From positions 1-35,444 of the forward strand of contig JAHKBB010000140.1 in NCBI GenBank assembly GCA_018826445.1: 35,444 bases of DNA. Reading direction: 5' to 3'. A program made the translations under genes and the position numbers. Below are positions 28,635 to 35,444 of this stretch, one piece after another (the stretch's first letter is position 1; every line of letters starts with the position of its first letter). Source of the DNA: Patescibacteria group bacterium. Its GTDB lineage: Bacteria; Patescibacteriota; Gracilibacteria; UBA1369; JAHKBB01. The notes under the pieces are model-generated. The model ran no database searches. It was not told where the DNA came from and worked only from the letters and a program-made list of their open reading frames with translations.

Positions 28635-29932
28635 ATTATCGTAGACTTTGGGCTTTAATCCTCCCATTTTTATTAGTTGCAAATACGGCTTACGCAAGCG
28701 CTTTCCCGGACGTGCCCGAATACAACGAGCACTTTAGGGCTGTTGAATATCTAAAAGATAATGGTATCGTCGGCGGCTACAGCGACGGCACTTTCCAGCC
28801 TGACAAGGAGATAAATCGTGTGGAGGCGTTGAAGATTATTTTGCTGAGCACGGACATAGAAATCCGTACAGAGTTCGAGACGGAGGTTAGTTTTCCGGAT
28901 GTGGCCGAGGATCAATGGTTCTATTATTACGTACTGGAGGCGCTTACGCGAGGTGTTGTTTCCGGATACAGTGATGGGACTTTTCAGCCCGGGAATCAGA
29001 TCAACCTGGTTGAGACGTTGAAGATGTCGATCCTGGCTTTTGGGCTTGAAACAGAGCAAAATGACAGTGGAAATTGGTACGATCCTTATTTGAACTTCGC
29101 TTATTCCAAAAATATTTTGGTTGACGAAGTTCAGCCGGACACACTCATGACACGCGGAAGTTTCGCGGAGATTTTATATCGCTTTGCGTTCATGCAGGAT
29201 CATGGGCTCGACTCATTTCCGCTTTCGCAAGACTGGGAATCCTACGAAAAGTCCGCGGATTATTACAAATTAAAGCTGCCGCCGGACTGGCTTGTCCGCG
29301 AAGAAAATACGCGGACTGTAATTTGGAAAAAGACGGAAAATCAGCTCGACTACAATCGTCTCACGCCGAACTCCGCTGTCTTGATTTTACACAAAAAAGA
29401 CAATTTAGAGGGACTTGATAAAGCGCTTGCCTTTGCGGAAATCGAAGAATTGACTAATCAAATTTTCTACCCTCGCGAAGTTGCAAAAAACGAGTTTGTG
29501 ATAAACGATATGCCGGTCATTTCGTTTGACGTTCCGGAGCGAAATATTCGCGATTATTATTTTTATTTACCAAACTCGAAAATCCTAATTGCGTATGGCG
29601 AGACGGGGAATGGCGGCTCAAAAGACAAGAACATGAAATACATTGAAACGGCTGTGAAAAATATTACTTTTGTGGACAGCGGACAGCCGGACGAAGCCGC
29701 GGAAAAGCAAGCTCTCCGCACACAAATCAATCAAAATCTGCTCGTGGAGGGAGTTGGGATGTCGATTGTCAATGCTTTGCCGGATGCCAGTCTTTTTGAG
29801 ACCGATGCTATTGGGGTTGGGACGGGGCCGGTGGATTATTACTATAGCGCGTACTTGAATTTAACGTTAAAATACGAGCGTGCATCGGACATTATATTAA
29901 ATACCCGTGATGGCAAAACATCTAAGTTCTAA
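28631..29932 (+). CDS. secreted SLH-domain protein with C-terminal domain of unknown function
   Basis: This 433-aa protein has a signal peptide (about residues 1-23, ending AYA|SAFPD). SLH domains follow: FPDVPEYNEHFRAVEYLKDN with GGYSDGTFQPDKEINRVEAL, then FPDVAEDQWFYYYVLEALTR with SGYSDGTFQPGNQINLVETL. A third, weaker copy ends near residue 190. The C-terminal half (about 210-345) is mixed alpha/beta with YYKLKLPPDWLVREENTRT, reminiscent of PsbP-like lipid or protein-binding domains seen in similar surface proteins. That resemblance is weak and I assign no function. It is translationally coupled to lgt. N-terminal SLH domains would anchor it to the cell wall with the C-terminal domain free. 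Confidence 0.82.
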   Translation: MNYRRLWALILPFLLVANTAYASAFPDVPEYNEHFRAVEYLKDNGIVGGYSDGTFQPDKEINRVEALKIILLSTDIEIRTEFETEVSFPDVAEDQWFYYYVLEALTRGVVSGYSDGTFQPGNQINLVETLKMSILAFGLETEQNDSGNWYDPYLNFAYSKNILVDEVQPDTLMTRGSFAEILYRFAFMQDHGLDSFPLSQDWESYEKSADYYKLKLPPDWLVREENTRTVIWKKTENQLDYNRLTPNSAVLILHKKDNLEGLDKALAFAEIEELTNQIFYPREVAKNEFVINDMPVISFDVPERNIRDYYFYLPNSKILIAYGETGNGGSKDKNMKYIETAVKNITFVDSGQPDEAAEKQALRTQINQNLLVEGVGMSIVNALPDASLFETDAIGVGTGPVDYYYSAYLNLTLKYERASDIILNTRDGKTSKF

Positions 29933-30104
29933 AATTTTGAAACGGTTGCTTTTAGCTTTCGTACTCGCGGTTGTTATCGTCCTCGGCTCGATTCTTATTC
30001 ACAATTATCCGCAGGGAGACGAGGTAGATTCAAATGCCCCATTCACGGTTGGGCCATCTACTCCTCCCGATTCTAAAGGACCTACCTCTCCGCCGCCTTT
30101 TTAA
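29910..30104 (+). CDS. small single-span membrane protein with Pro-rich tail
   Basis: This 64-aa frame (ATG at 29910; a GTG at 29907 would add one residue) overlaps the end of the SLH gene by 23 nt. A basic N-terminus (AKHLSSKILKRL) precedes one hydrophobic helix (LLLAFVLAVVIVLGSILI). A short outside tail rich in Pro, Ser and Thr ends SPPPF. The layout predicts N-in topology. I do not recognise a family. Position at the end of the hisS-lgt-SLH operon and the charge/hydrophobic pattern argue that it is real. Its stop overlaps the stop of the convergent gene. Confidence 0.6.
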   Translation: MAKHLSSKILKRLLLAFVLAVVIVLGSILIHNYPQGDEVDSNAPFTVGPSTPPDSKGPTSPPPF

Positions 30105-30439
30105 TTGCCGCTCTGGTCTTTTTTCTTTTGTTCCACGCGTCCCGCGATGTAGTTTACGTCCGCGAGAAGTCTTTCACGGAATGATGTCGCTTCTTCCAAT
30201 GCGATCGCGTTTAGGTTAATCCCCTTTTCGCTTAAGAACTTTTCTTTTTCTTCGTCGGAAGTCATGGCTTCAAACTTTTTCTTTTCCTCTTCGCTAAGCA
30301 TTTTTGAAATCTTCGCGATTACTCCCATCCCGACCACTTCCTGCATCTCAGCGAAAAATTTTTCTTGCTCTTCAGCCGGAAGATTGCCTATTCCCAGGTC
30401 ATCGAAGATATTTTTGAACTTGTATTTTGGATCTGACAT
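30101..30439 (-). CDS. small helical protein resembling DUF5663
   Basis: This 112-aa, charged, probably all-helical protein opens MSDPKYKFKNIFDDLGIGNL, followed by PAEEQEKFFAEM and a second half rich in E and K. Short proteins with an IF(x)DLGI(x)(N/D)LP start recur in candidate-phyla genomes and are grouped as DUF5663. That assignment is from memory of the pattern and is moderate. No signal peptide or membrane segment is visible. It follows the 1100-aa gene by 30 nt but has its own good promoter. The convergent stops with the small membrane-protein gene overlap by 4 nt. Confidence 0.7.
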   Translation of the reverse strand: MSDPKYKFKNIFDDLGIGNLPAEEQEKFFAEMQEVVGMGVIAKISKMLSEEEKKKFEAMTSDEEKEKFLSEKGINLNAIALEEATSFRERLLADVNYIAGRVEQKKKDQSGN

Positions 30440-30461
30440 TTGTTGTTTGTTAATTTATGAG

Positions 30462-30490
30462 ATTATACCTTAATAAGTTCGTGACTGCAA
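30462..30490 (-). promoter_or_regulatory. internal promoter of the DUF5663-like gene
   Basis: On the minus strand, TTGCAG (30485-30490), a 17-bp spacer and TATAAT (30462-30467) lie across the 3' end of the 1100-aa gene. The ATG is at 30439. Confidence 0.5.
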
Positions 30491-33400
30491 CGCCGCAACG
30501 ATTTCCGAATCCTTCCATCCGGTCGCCTGTCTAAGCGCTTGAAACGCTTTTTCCGGCACTTTGTACCCTTCTCCCTTGTAAATCTTCTCTATCGGCAGGT
30601 GTCGTTCAACTCCCAGAGAATCCACGTAGTCCGATCTATCTGACAAAACTCCGTTTCCGTCTACGAAACTTTTACCAAATCCTCCGTCTGTGAATACTTC
30701 TCTTGCTTCAGTCGGAGAAAGATTGAATTTCTCTTGCAGGATTTGAAGCATTCCCGGATCCGGATCACCGTTTAATGATGCTTGTGGAATGTACAGCTCA
30801 ACACCTGGCGGTGTTTCTGCGCCTATTGGCATTTGTGAGTTCTGTATAGTTGTTAGTACTGGGTTTTTGGATTGTACTAGTTGATCTGGTAGTGTATTTG
30901 GTGTCGGTGTCGCGCTCACTACGGCTGGCTCTACAATCCGTTCCGGCATAATGCTCGAATCCGGCCCGGCCATTGTTGGTATGTCCAGTGGGCCTGGTTC
31001 CGGAGTCACTGGTCCTGGTTCCGGAGTCACTGGTCCTGGTTCCGGAGTCACTGGTCCTGGTTCCGGTCCCGGCTGCGGCTCGTGCGGCCAGCTCCAACAT
31101 ATTGTTGTTATTCCCCAAGTAAGTCCGGCTATCAGTGCTGTTGTATTTTTAATTCTGTTAAATGTTCTTAAGCTTCTTTCCCTTTCTTCTACCGCTTTCG
31201 CAAAGTCTTTCTCCATCTTTATAGCAAGTTCTGTAGATCTTTTGATGATGGATGCTTTGTCAGCCATATATTTCTCTTCCGGCTGCCAATTGGCTTTTTC
31301 CAATAGTTCTTGTTCCATCGCTCTCGCTTGGTAGTCCCAGAATTCGGCTGCGTCATTTCCGGCATCTTCGGCTTTATCGAATCCGACGTCTTTGAAGAGT
31401 TCGGGGGATATTACATAAGCCGTTTCTCCAGACAGTCCAGGGATTTTACCCGCCACATTTAGGCTTGTTCCCTCTCTGTAATCTGTTACATCTTCTTTCT
31501 TCATATTATTCGTACCTGCCTTTACTTGTGGTCCGCTTTTGATCTTCGGTAGTGCTTCTGAAGCAAAACCAAAAGCTTTTCCAGGTTTCTTCCGTATTGA
31601 AAGGTTTGTAAATGCGGCAAGTCCGCGGTTATAGTCTGCTATAGAGTACGATCCTGTTCTCATTTTTTGTATGTGATCGTGGCCGGTTTGCCCCAATCTT
31701 TTTGAGAAGAATTGATTACCTACGTCAAATCCTCCTTGAACTGTGCCCGCCATGGCTCCGGCTGATAATAGTGCTCTCAGCGCTAAAAGTCCTATTCCTG
31801 CGGTTCCCGGGATGGCAAGTCCACCCGCTAGCAACGCCACACCGGCTATTGTCCGAGTCAAAGCGTGTTTTCTCCAGAATGTTTTGAATTTTGTTGTAAA
31901 TTTACTTTCGTGAACTTTTATTTCTTCTAAAAGGAGTGTTTTTCTTTCTCCAAGAAGCCCTGGAAGCATTTTTTTAACCGTTGCTTTTCTAAAGTTTTTC
32001 TTTTCCTTCAGTGTGTTGAATGGTTTGGCTGGGTTCATTAAAACTGTATCGCTGTATAATTGATTCGCTAAGAAATTTCTGTATTGATCCAGGTATGTTT
32101 CTCGAGAGTTGTTGAGTTTCCCATCGCTAACACTTAGACCAAAGTATCTGTCTATGTTTCTTCGGTTTTCCGCATAATCCCTTCGAAGTCGTGCCAGTTC
32201 CATTGTTGTTGGAGGAGTTAGATCCATCTTTCCTTTGTCCTTGTCCTTGTCCTTGTCCTTGTCCTTGTCCTTGTCTTCAAGATCTTTGACTCTTTTTTCT
32301 AGGTCAGTGATTCTTACTTCCAGCGCTTTGATTTTCTTTTCAACTTCTTCGAGTTTTGCTTTTAATTCTTCTATTGCTTTCGTTAGTTCTTCTTTCAGTT
32401 TTGTAATTTCATCTGTCAGTTTTTTGTCTAGGTCTGTTAGCTTTCCTTCTATTTCTGTTTTTAATGCTTCTATGCTTGCTTTTATTGCGGCTATTTCCGC
32501 TTCGAGTTGTTTTTTTAAGTCGCCTATTTTGTCTTCGATACCTTTTAGCGCCGCTTCAATTATTGCAATTTTGATAGTCAGCTCGGCTAATTTTCCGTCG
32601 ATTATTGCTTCGATTGCTACGATATCTATTTTCCCGTCGCCGCCTAATTTAATATCTATATCACCTATGCTGATGCCCGCGCCGATGTCTATTGGACCAG
32701 TGATTCCGCCACCTCTTCCTCCTCCTCCTCCTCCGCCACCGCCGCCGCCGGTCCCACCTTCTCTAGGGACGATTGTTAGCCCGAGGTCGTCCAGGAATTT
32801 TTTAAATGAGTCTAATGTTACTCCTTCATTTCTTATTTCTACTGTTTGTGTGTTGTTTCCTATGTTTTCAAATTTTCCGCTTGCGTCGCCGCCTTCCGAT
32901 GTGTTGTCTATGTCTGTTTTTGTGGTTGATTCTGCTTTGCCTGAACTCCCGGGTGTTCCTTTTTCCGGGCCTTTTCCTCCCCCGCCGCCACCTTTTTTGA
33001 TCTCTTTGTCAATGTCAGCGGAGAGTTTATATTTACCGTATTCTCCTCTTTCCAGACGTTCTACTATTCCTATTACTGAGTTAACTCCGTTTAAGGATTG
33101 AAGGCCTATCGTTGCAAGCTTTTGATATGTTGGATCAGTTTTGAAATGATCTTTGAAGAAATAATAATTTCTGACTACTCTAGCGAGATTTTTTACATTT
33201 TTGTAGAAAGTTTCCGTAAGCCATTTGTTGTAAGCGGTTAGATCCTCCGGTGTCATTGTGAGACTTTCCTGTTTGAATCTGTTTTCTATGAGGATTTTTC
33301 TATATTTCGGGTAGTCTTTGTCCTTTGTAAATATTGCGCTGTATACTTTGTCGAATTCTTGAATCATTGGATCCACTTGCTCTCTGTTTCTTTCAATACT

Positions 33401-33772
33401 CTTTTCCCCGCCCCATTCTCCGATCTTTCTTACGGAGATTCCGAACGTATTGAATACCGCCGTTAATAGTGTTGGCATGTCTCTGCGTTTGAGAGTTAGT
33501 CCATGCTTCTCCGCAAACTTACCGATTTTTTCCGGGTTGGTGTTTCCGTCCAGCCCCAAAAGCTGTTTTTCAAGTAGAGCTTGTGCGATTTCTTTGTATG
33601 AAGTTCCATCTCCCAGTTTTTCCCGGATTTCTTTTTTTAGCGCTTCTTCCAATGCCGCTTTGGCAGTATTTGCTTTTGCGTCCGATTCTTCAGCGGTTTC
33701 GGCACCTTCATCGGTGTCCTCCGGGCCTTTTGCGAAAAATATCAATCTTTTTTCTTTGAAATTATTTTCCAT
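30470..33772 (-). CDS. large Gly-rich coiled-coil membrane protein, function unknown
   Basis: I prefer the ATG at 33772 (MENNFKEKRLIFFAKG, 1100 aa). A frame open to 33826 would add 18 unlikely residues and overlap the upstream gene more. Approximate order: acidic helical N-terminus; helical region 60-255; Gly-rich linkers near 262 and 337-361, the latter with eleven Gly in a row; a long heptad coiled coil 378-505 (AEIAAIKASIEALKTEIEGK style) ending in a Lys-Asp dipeptide run; helical domain; hydrophobic Gly/Ala segment 637-680; a second hydrophobic segment 875-895; three PEPGPVT repeats near 900-920; and a C-terminal domain with FNLSPTEAREVF and LRQATGWKDSEIVAAL. There is no signal peptide. 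It is probably a membrane protein with large soluble parts. The upstream 125-aa gene overlaps it by 11 nt, indicating coupling. Confidence 0.8.
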   Translation of the reverse strand: MENNFKEKRLIFFAKGPEDTDEGAETAEESDAKANTAKAALEEALKKEIREKLGDGTSYKEIAQALLEKQLLGLDGNTNPEKIGKFAEKHGLTLKRRDMPTLLTAVFNTFGISVRKIGEWGGEKSIERNREQVDPMIQEFDKVYSAIFTKDKDYPKYRKILIENRFKQESLTMTPEDLTAYNKWLTETFYKNVKNLARVVRNYYFFKDHFKTDPTYQKLATIGLQSLNGVNSVIGIVERLERGEYGKYKLSADIDKEIKKGGGGGGKGPEKGTPGSSGKAESTTKTDIDNTSEGGDASGKFENIGNNTQTVEIRNEGVTLDSFKKFLDDLGLTIVPREGGTGGGGGGGGGGGRGGGITGPIDIGAGISIGDIDIKLGGDGKIDIVAIEAIIDGKLAELTIKIAIIEAALKGIEDKIGDLKKQLEAEIAAIKASIEALKTEIEGKLTDLDKKLTDEITKLKEELTKAIEELKAKLEEVEKKIKALEVRITDLEKRVKDLEDKDKDKDKDKDKDKGKMDLTPPTTMELARLRRDYAENRRNIDRYFGLSVSDGKLNNSRETYLDQYRNFLANQLYSDTVLMNPAKPFNTLKEKKNFRKATVKKMLPGLLGERKTLLLEEIKVHESKFTTKFKTFWRKHALTRTIAGVALLAGGLAIPGTAGIGLLALRALLSAGAMAGTVQGGFDVGNQFFSKRLGQTGHDHIQKMRTGSYSIADYNRGLAAFTNLSIRKKPGKAFGFASEALPKIKSGPQVKAGTNNMKKEDVTDYREGTSLNVAGKIPGLSGETAYVISPELFKDVGFDKAEDAGNDAAEFWDYQARAMEQELLEKANWQPEEKYMADKASIIKRSTELAIKMEKDFAKAVEERERSLRTFNRIKNTTALIAGLTWGITTICWSWPHEPQPGPEPGPVTPEPGPVTPEPGPVTPEPGPLDIPTMAGPDSSIMPERIVEPAVVSATPTPNTLPDQLVQSKNPVLTTIQNSQMPIGAETPPGVELYIPQASLNGDPDPGMLQILQEKFNLSPTEAREVFTDGGFGKSFVDGNGVLSDRSDYVDSLGVERHLPIEKIYKGEGYKVPEKAFQALRQATGWKDSEIVAALQSRTY
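30990..31067 (-). repeat. 21-nt tandem repeat encoding PEPGPVT
   Basis: The plus-strand unit cctggttccggagtcactgg recurs about 3.5 times with no visible divergence. It encodes a rigid Pro-rich linker just after the second hydrophobic segment. The period is a multiple of three, so copy-number change would keep the frame. Confidence 0.85.
32235..32275 (-). repeat. hexanucleotide ttgtcc repeat encoding Lys-Asp dipeptides
   Basis: Nearly seven perfect copies of ttgtcc encode a (DK)n run at the end of the coiled coil. Slippage would change length without a frameshift, making this a probable length-variable site. Confidence 0.85.
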
Positions 33773-34139
33773 ATTTTTGGTTGTAGTGCTTTGCGAATTC
33801 CGGTGAAAATTCAAACAATTCCTCAAGTGATATGTTGGGATTCATTGCCATTTCGCCAAGCTTTGCGGCTTGTACCGGATCTTGTTTGATGAATGTTGGA
33901 ATGAATTCCTGAACGATATCTTGAAGATTTCTTTGCTTTATTTGGCGTTCTGCCATGAATGCGTCTTCCAGAAACGGATGTTTCTTTGTGAGTTCTTGGG
34001 CGGCTGCTCTGAGCTCTTCTTCGTTCTCTGCCTGACCGAGCTTCAGAGTGATTTCAAGAAGATCATCTTCCGAGAGAAGGTTCTGTCCAAGACGCTCCGA
34101 CAAAAGCTGTCTTAATTTCACGTCAATTTCACCGTACAT
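33762..34139 (-). CDS. hypothetical helical protein, first gene of the coiled-coil operon
   Basis: This 125-aa, acidic, mostly helical protein begins MYGEIDVKLRQLLSERLGQN and contains LLSEDDLLEITLKLGQAENE and a QDIVQEFIPTFIKQDP segment. It has no membrane helix or signal peptide. I do not recognise it. Its last 11 nt overlap the preferred start of the 1100-aa gene, so the two are probably translated together and may interact. Its promoter is well defined, with TATAAT and a TG extension. The leader is A-rich without a Shine-Dalgarno site. Confidence 0.72.
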   Translation of the reverse strand: MYGEIDVKLRQLLSERLGQNLLSEDDLLEITLKLGQAENEEELRAAAQELTKKHPFLEDAFMAERQIKQRNLQDIVQEFIPTFIKQDPVQAAKLGEMAMNPNISLEELFEFSPEFAKHYNQKYGK

Positions 34140-34171
34140 TTTTTTGTTTTTATTTTTTGATTTTTCATAGA

Positions 34172-34200
34172 ATTATATCATTTTTCCGCTTCTTGTGCAA
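34172..34200 (-). promoter_or_regulatory. promoter of the coiled-coil operon
   Basis: On the minus strand, -35 TTGCAC (34195-34200), a 17-bp spacer and extended -10 TGATATAAT (34172-34180) precede the ATG at 34139. Confidence 0.6.
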
Positions 34201-34221
34201 TCCTTTCTATCGTGATAAATT
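34193..34221 (+). promoter_or_regulatory. promoter of malic enzyme, divergent and overlapping
   Basis: -35 TTGTGC (34193-34198), a 17-bp spacer and -10 TAAATT (34216-34221), preceded by TGA, lie 9 nt before the ATG at 34231. The -35 shares bases with the -35 of the divergent operon, so the two promoters should compete for polymerase. Confidence 0.45.
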
Positions 34222-34230
34222 CTTTGCGTC

Positions 34231-35361
34231 ATGAATAGCGAAAAATCACTACATTTGCATGAGAAGCTGAGGGGGAAGATCGAGGTCACTTCTCGCGCGA
34301 AAATCAGGACAAAAAGGCAGCTTGGCACTTTGTATACACCGGGGGTGGCCGAGCCGTGCAAAGTGATTCACAAGAATCCGAATGCGGTATACAAGTACAC
34401 CCGCAAGTGGAATTCGGTCGCGGTCGTCACGGACGGCTCGGCCGTGCTTGGACTTGGAAACATTGGGAGCAGAGCGGGCCTTCCTGTTATGGAGGGAAAG
34501 TGTATGCTTTTTAAGCAATTCGCGGATATAGACGCGTTTCCAATTTGCTTGGAAACGCAGGATACGGAAGAAATTATCAAAACCGTGAAAAATATCGCTC
34601 CGGGGTTTGGAGCGATAAATTTAGAGGACATTTCCGCTCCGAGGTGTTTTGATATAGAGAGAAGGCTTGCAGAGGAGCTTGATATACCTGTTTTTCACGA
34701 TGACCAGCACGGAACCGCTGTGGTACTTCTGGCAGGACTGATAAACGCTTTGAAAGTTGCCGGAAAGAGAATCGAGGGTGTGAAAATCGTCATTAGCGGA
34801 GCCGGAGCCGCCGGGATCGCCATTGCCGATCTTCTTCTGAAATACGGGGCAAAACACATGACTTTGTTTGACAGCAAAGGCGCTGTTTTTGACGGACGGG
34901 TCGGCCTTGATCCGGAAAAAGCCCGTCTTGCGAAGATGACGAACAAAAATCATTTCGAAGGACCTCTTCCTGAAGGAATTGCAGGCGCCGACGTCTTTAT
35001 CGGCGTTTCTGTTCCGGGTGTTTTGACCACTGATATGGTTAAGAGTATGGCCGGGAAGCCAATAATCTTCGCTATGGCCAATCCAAAGCCAGAAATCTCT
35101 CCTGAAGACGCCAAAGAAGGCGGAGCGTACATCTATGCCAGCGGCCGCAGTGATTATCCGAATCAAATTAATAATGTGCTCGCTTTCCCGGGTATAATTC
35201 GCGGACTCTTAGACTCACGGGCCCGCCATTTAACAGATGAGATGAAGATCGCGGCCGCCGAAGCGCTCGCACGCATCATCAAAAATCCTTCCCCAAAAAA
35301 GATAATTCCGGATGTTTTTAACAAAAAAGTCGTTTCTTCCGTTGCCAAGGTTATAAAATAA
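34231..35361 (+). CDS. malic enzyme (NAD(P)-dependent, oxaloacetate-decarboxylating)
   Basis: This cytoplasmic 376-aa enzyme decarboxylates malate to pyruvate with reduction of NAD or NADP. Motifs are LYTPGVAEPCK with the catalytic Tyr; VTDGSAVLGLGNIGSRAGLP; EGKCMLFKQFADIDAFPI with the catalytic Lys; NLEDISAPRCFDIE and VFHDDQHGTAVV, which carry the metal ligands; and the dinucleotide fold VVISGAGAAGIAIADLLL. The length fits the short bacterial form without the phosphotransacetylase-like tail of MaeB. Cofactor preference cannot be decided by eye. In a cell with limited central metabolism it may link C4 acids to pyruvate and reducing power. It stands alone between a divergent promoter and a terminator. 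Confidence 0.93.
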   Translation: MNSEKSLHLHEKLRGKIEVTSRAKIRTKRQLGTLYTPGVAEPCKVIHKNPNAVYKYTRKWNSVAVVTDGSAVLGLGNIGSRAGLPVMEGKCMLFKQFADIDAFPICLETQDTEEIIKTVKNIAPGFGAINLEDISAPRCFDIERRLAEELDIPVFHDDQHGTAVVLLAGLINALKVAGKRIEGVKIVISGAGAAGIAIADLLLKYGAKHMTLFDSKGAVFDGRVGLDPEKARLAKMTNKNHFEGPLPEGIAGADVFIGVSVPGVLTTDMVKSMAGKPIIFAMANPKPEISPEDAKEGGAYIYASGRSDYPNQINNVLAFPGIIRGLLDSRARHLTDEMKIAAAEALARIIKNPSPKKIIPDVFNKKVVSSVAKVIK

Positions 35362-35363
35362 CG

Positions 35364-35372
35364 TGGTATAAT
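35364..35372 (+). promoter_or_regulatory. extended -10 element downstream of malic enzyme
   Basis: TGGTATAAT lies immediately after the malic enzyme stop. TTGCCA at 35342-35347 lies 19 bp before its TATAAT, a slightly long spacing. A promoter here would drive whatever lies beyond the window, with the 35383-35406 hairpin at the 5' end of its transcript. Confidence 0.45.
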
Positions 35373-35382
35373 TCACAGGTTC

Positions 35383-35406
35383 AAAACCCCAAACGGTTGG
35401 GGTTTT
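35383..35406 (+). terminator. hairpin terminator after malic enzyme
   Basis: AAAACCCCAA and TTGGGGTTTT form a perfect 10-bp stem around loop ACGG, 22 nt past the stop. The run of four T is inside the stem and no further U tract follows. It could alternatively be a 5' structure of a downstream transcript. Confidence 0.6.
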
Positions 35407-35444
35407 ACGGGTGAGGATTAAACTATTTCTATTTTTGCCCAAAC

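Noticed and set aside
32235-33101. 288-aa Ser-rich plus-strand frame
   Set aside because: It is a mirror of the coiled coil and poly-Gly region. Its Ser/Leu and poly-Pro runs come from antisense Lys-Asp and Gly codons.

Overview
The window reads as chromosomal DNA from an uncultivated bacterium with a compact genome, most likely of the Candidate Phyla Radiation (Patescibacteria). A Peregrinibacteria-like lineage is my best guess, but it is an inference. It rests on tight gene packing (overlapping convergent and same-strand stops), very large SLH-anchored surface proteins, a small protein resembling DUF5663, and almost no Shine-Dalgarno sequences. TGA acts as a stop (lgt ends in TGA), so there is no sign of the recoding known from Gracilibacteria.

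Layout. 1-7100, mostly minus strand: tRNA-Gly(UCC), a beta-CASP metallo-beta-lactamase ribonuclease, a CapA-like protein, a thrombospondin-3/SLH surface protein, a decayed REP-associated Y1 transposase, a CCA-adding enzyme and a SAM methyltransferase. 7213-8196, plus strand: tsaD. About 8250-10735: a GC-rich cassette holding one POT-family peptide transporter behind a roughly 300-nt, strongly structured leader. 10880-26332, minus strand: a single gene for a 5150-residue multidomain secreted protein ending in three SLH domains. 26562-30104, plus strand: hisS, lgt, an SLH-domain protein and a small membrane protein. 30101-34139, minus strand: three genes for a 125-aa protein, an 1100-aa Gly-rich coiled-coil membrane protein and a 112-aa protein. 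34231-35361, plus strand: malic enzyme.

How the genes fit together. Housekeeping translation genes (tRNA-Gly, cca, tsaD, hisS) are interspersed with cell-envelope genes. Three SLH proteins (2692-4437, 10880-26332, 28631-29932), lgt and the coiled-coil membrane protein point to an elaborate cell surface, plausibly for attachment to a host or a matrix. The POT transporter would let a biosynthetically limited cell import di- and tripeptides. Its base composition, canonical Shine-Dalgarno site and structured leader set it apart from every neighbour.

The most promising undescribed element is the leader at 8251-8551. It has at least six consecutive hairpins, a long-range 10-bp complement that would pair the first bases of the leader with the Shine-Dalgarno region, and an apical loop complementary to the start codon. 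This looks like a translational switch controlling the transporter. The giant adhesin, the three-gene coiled-coil operon and the split PKD domain in the transporter also deserve a second look.
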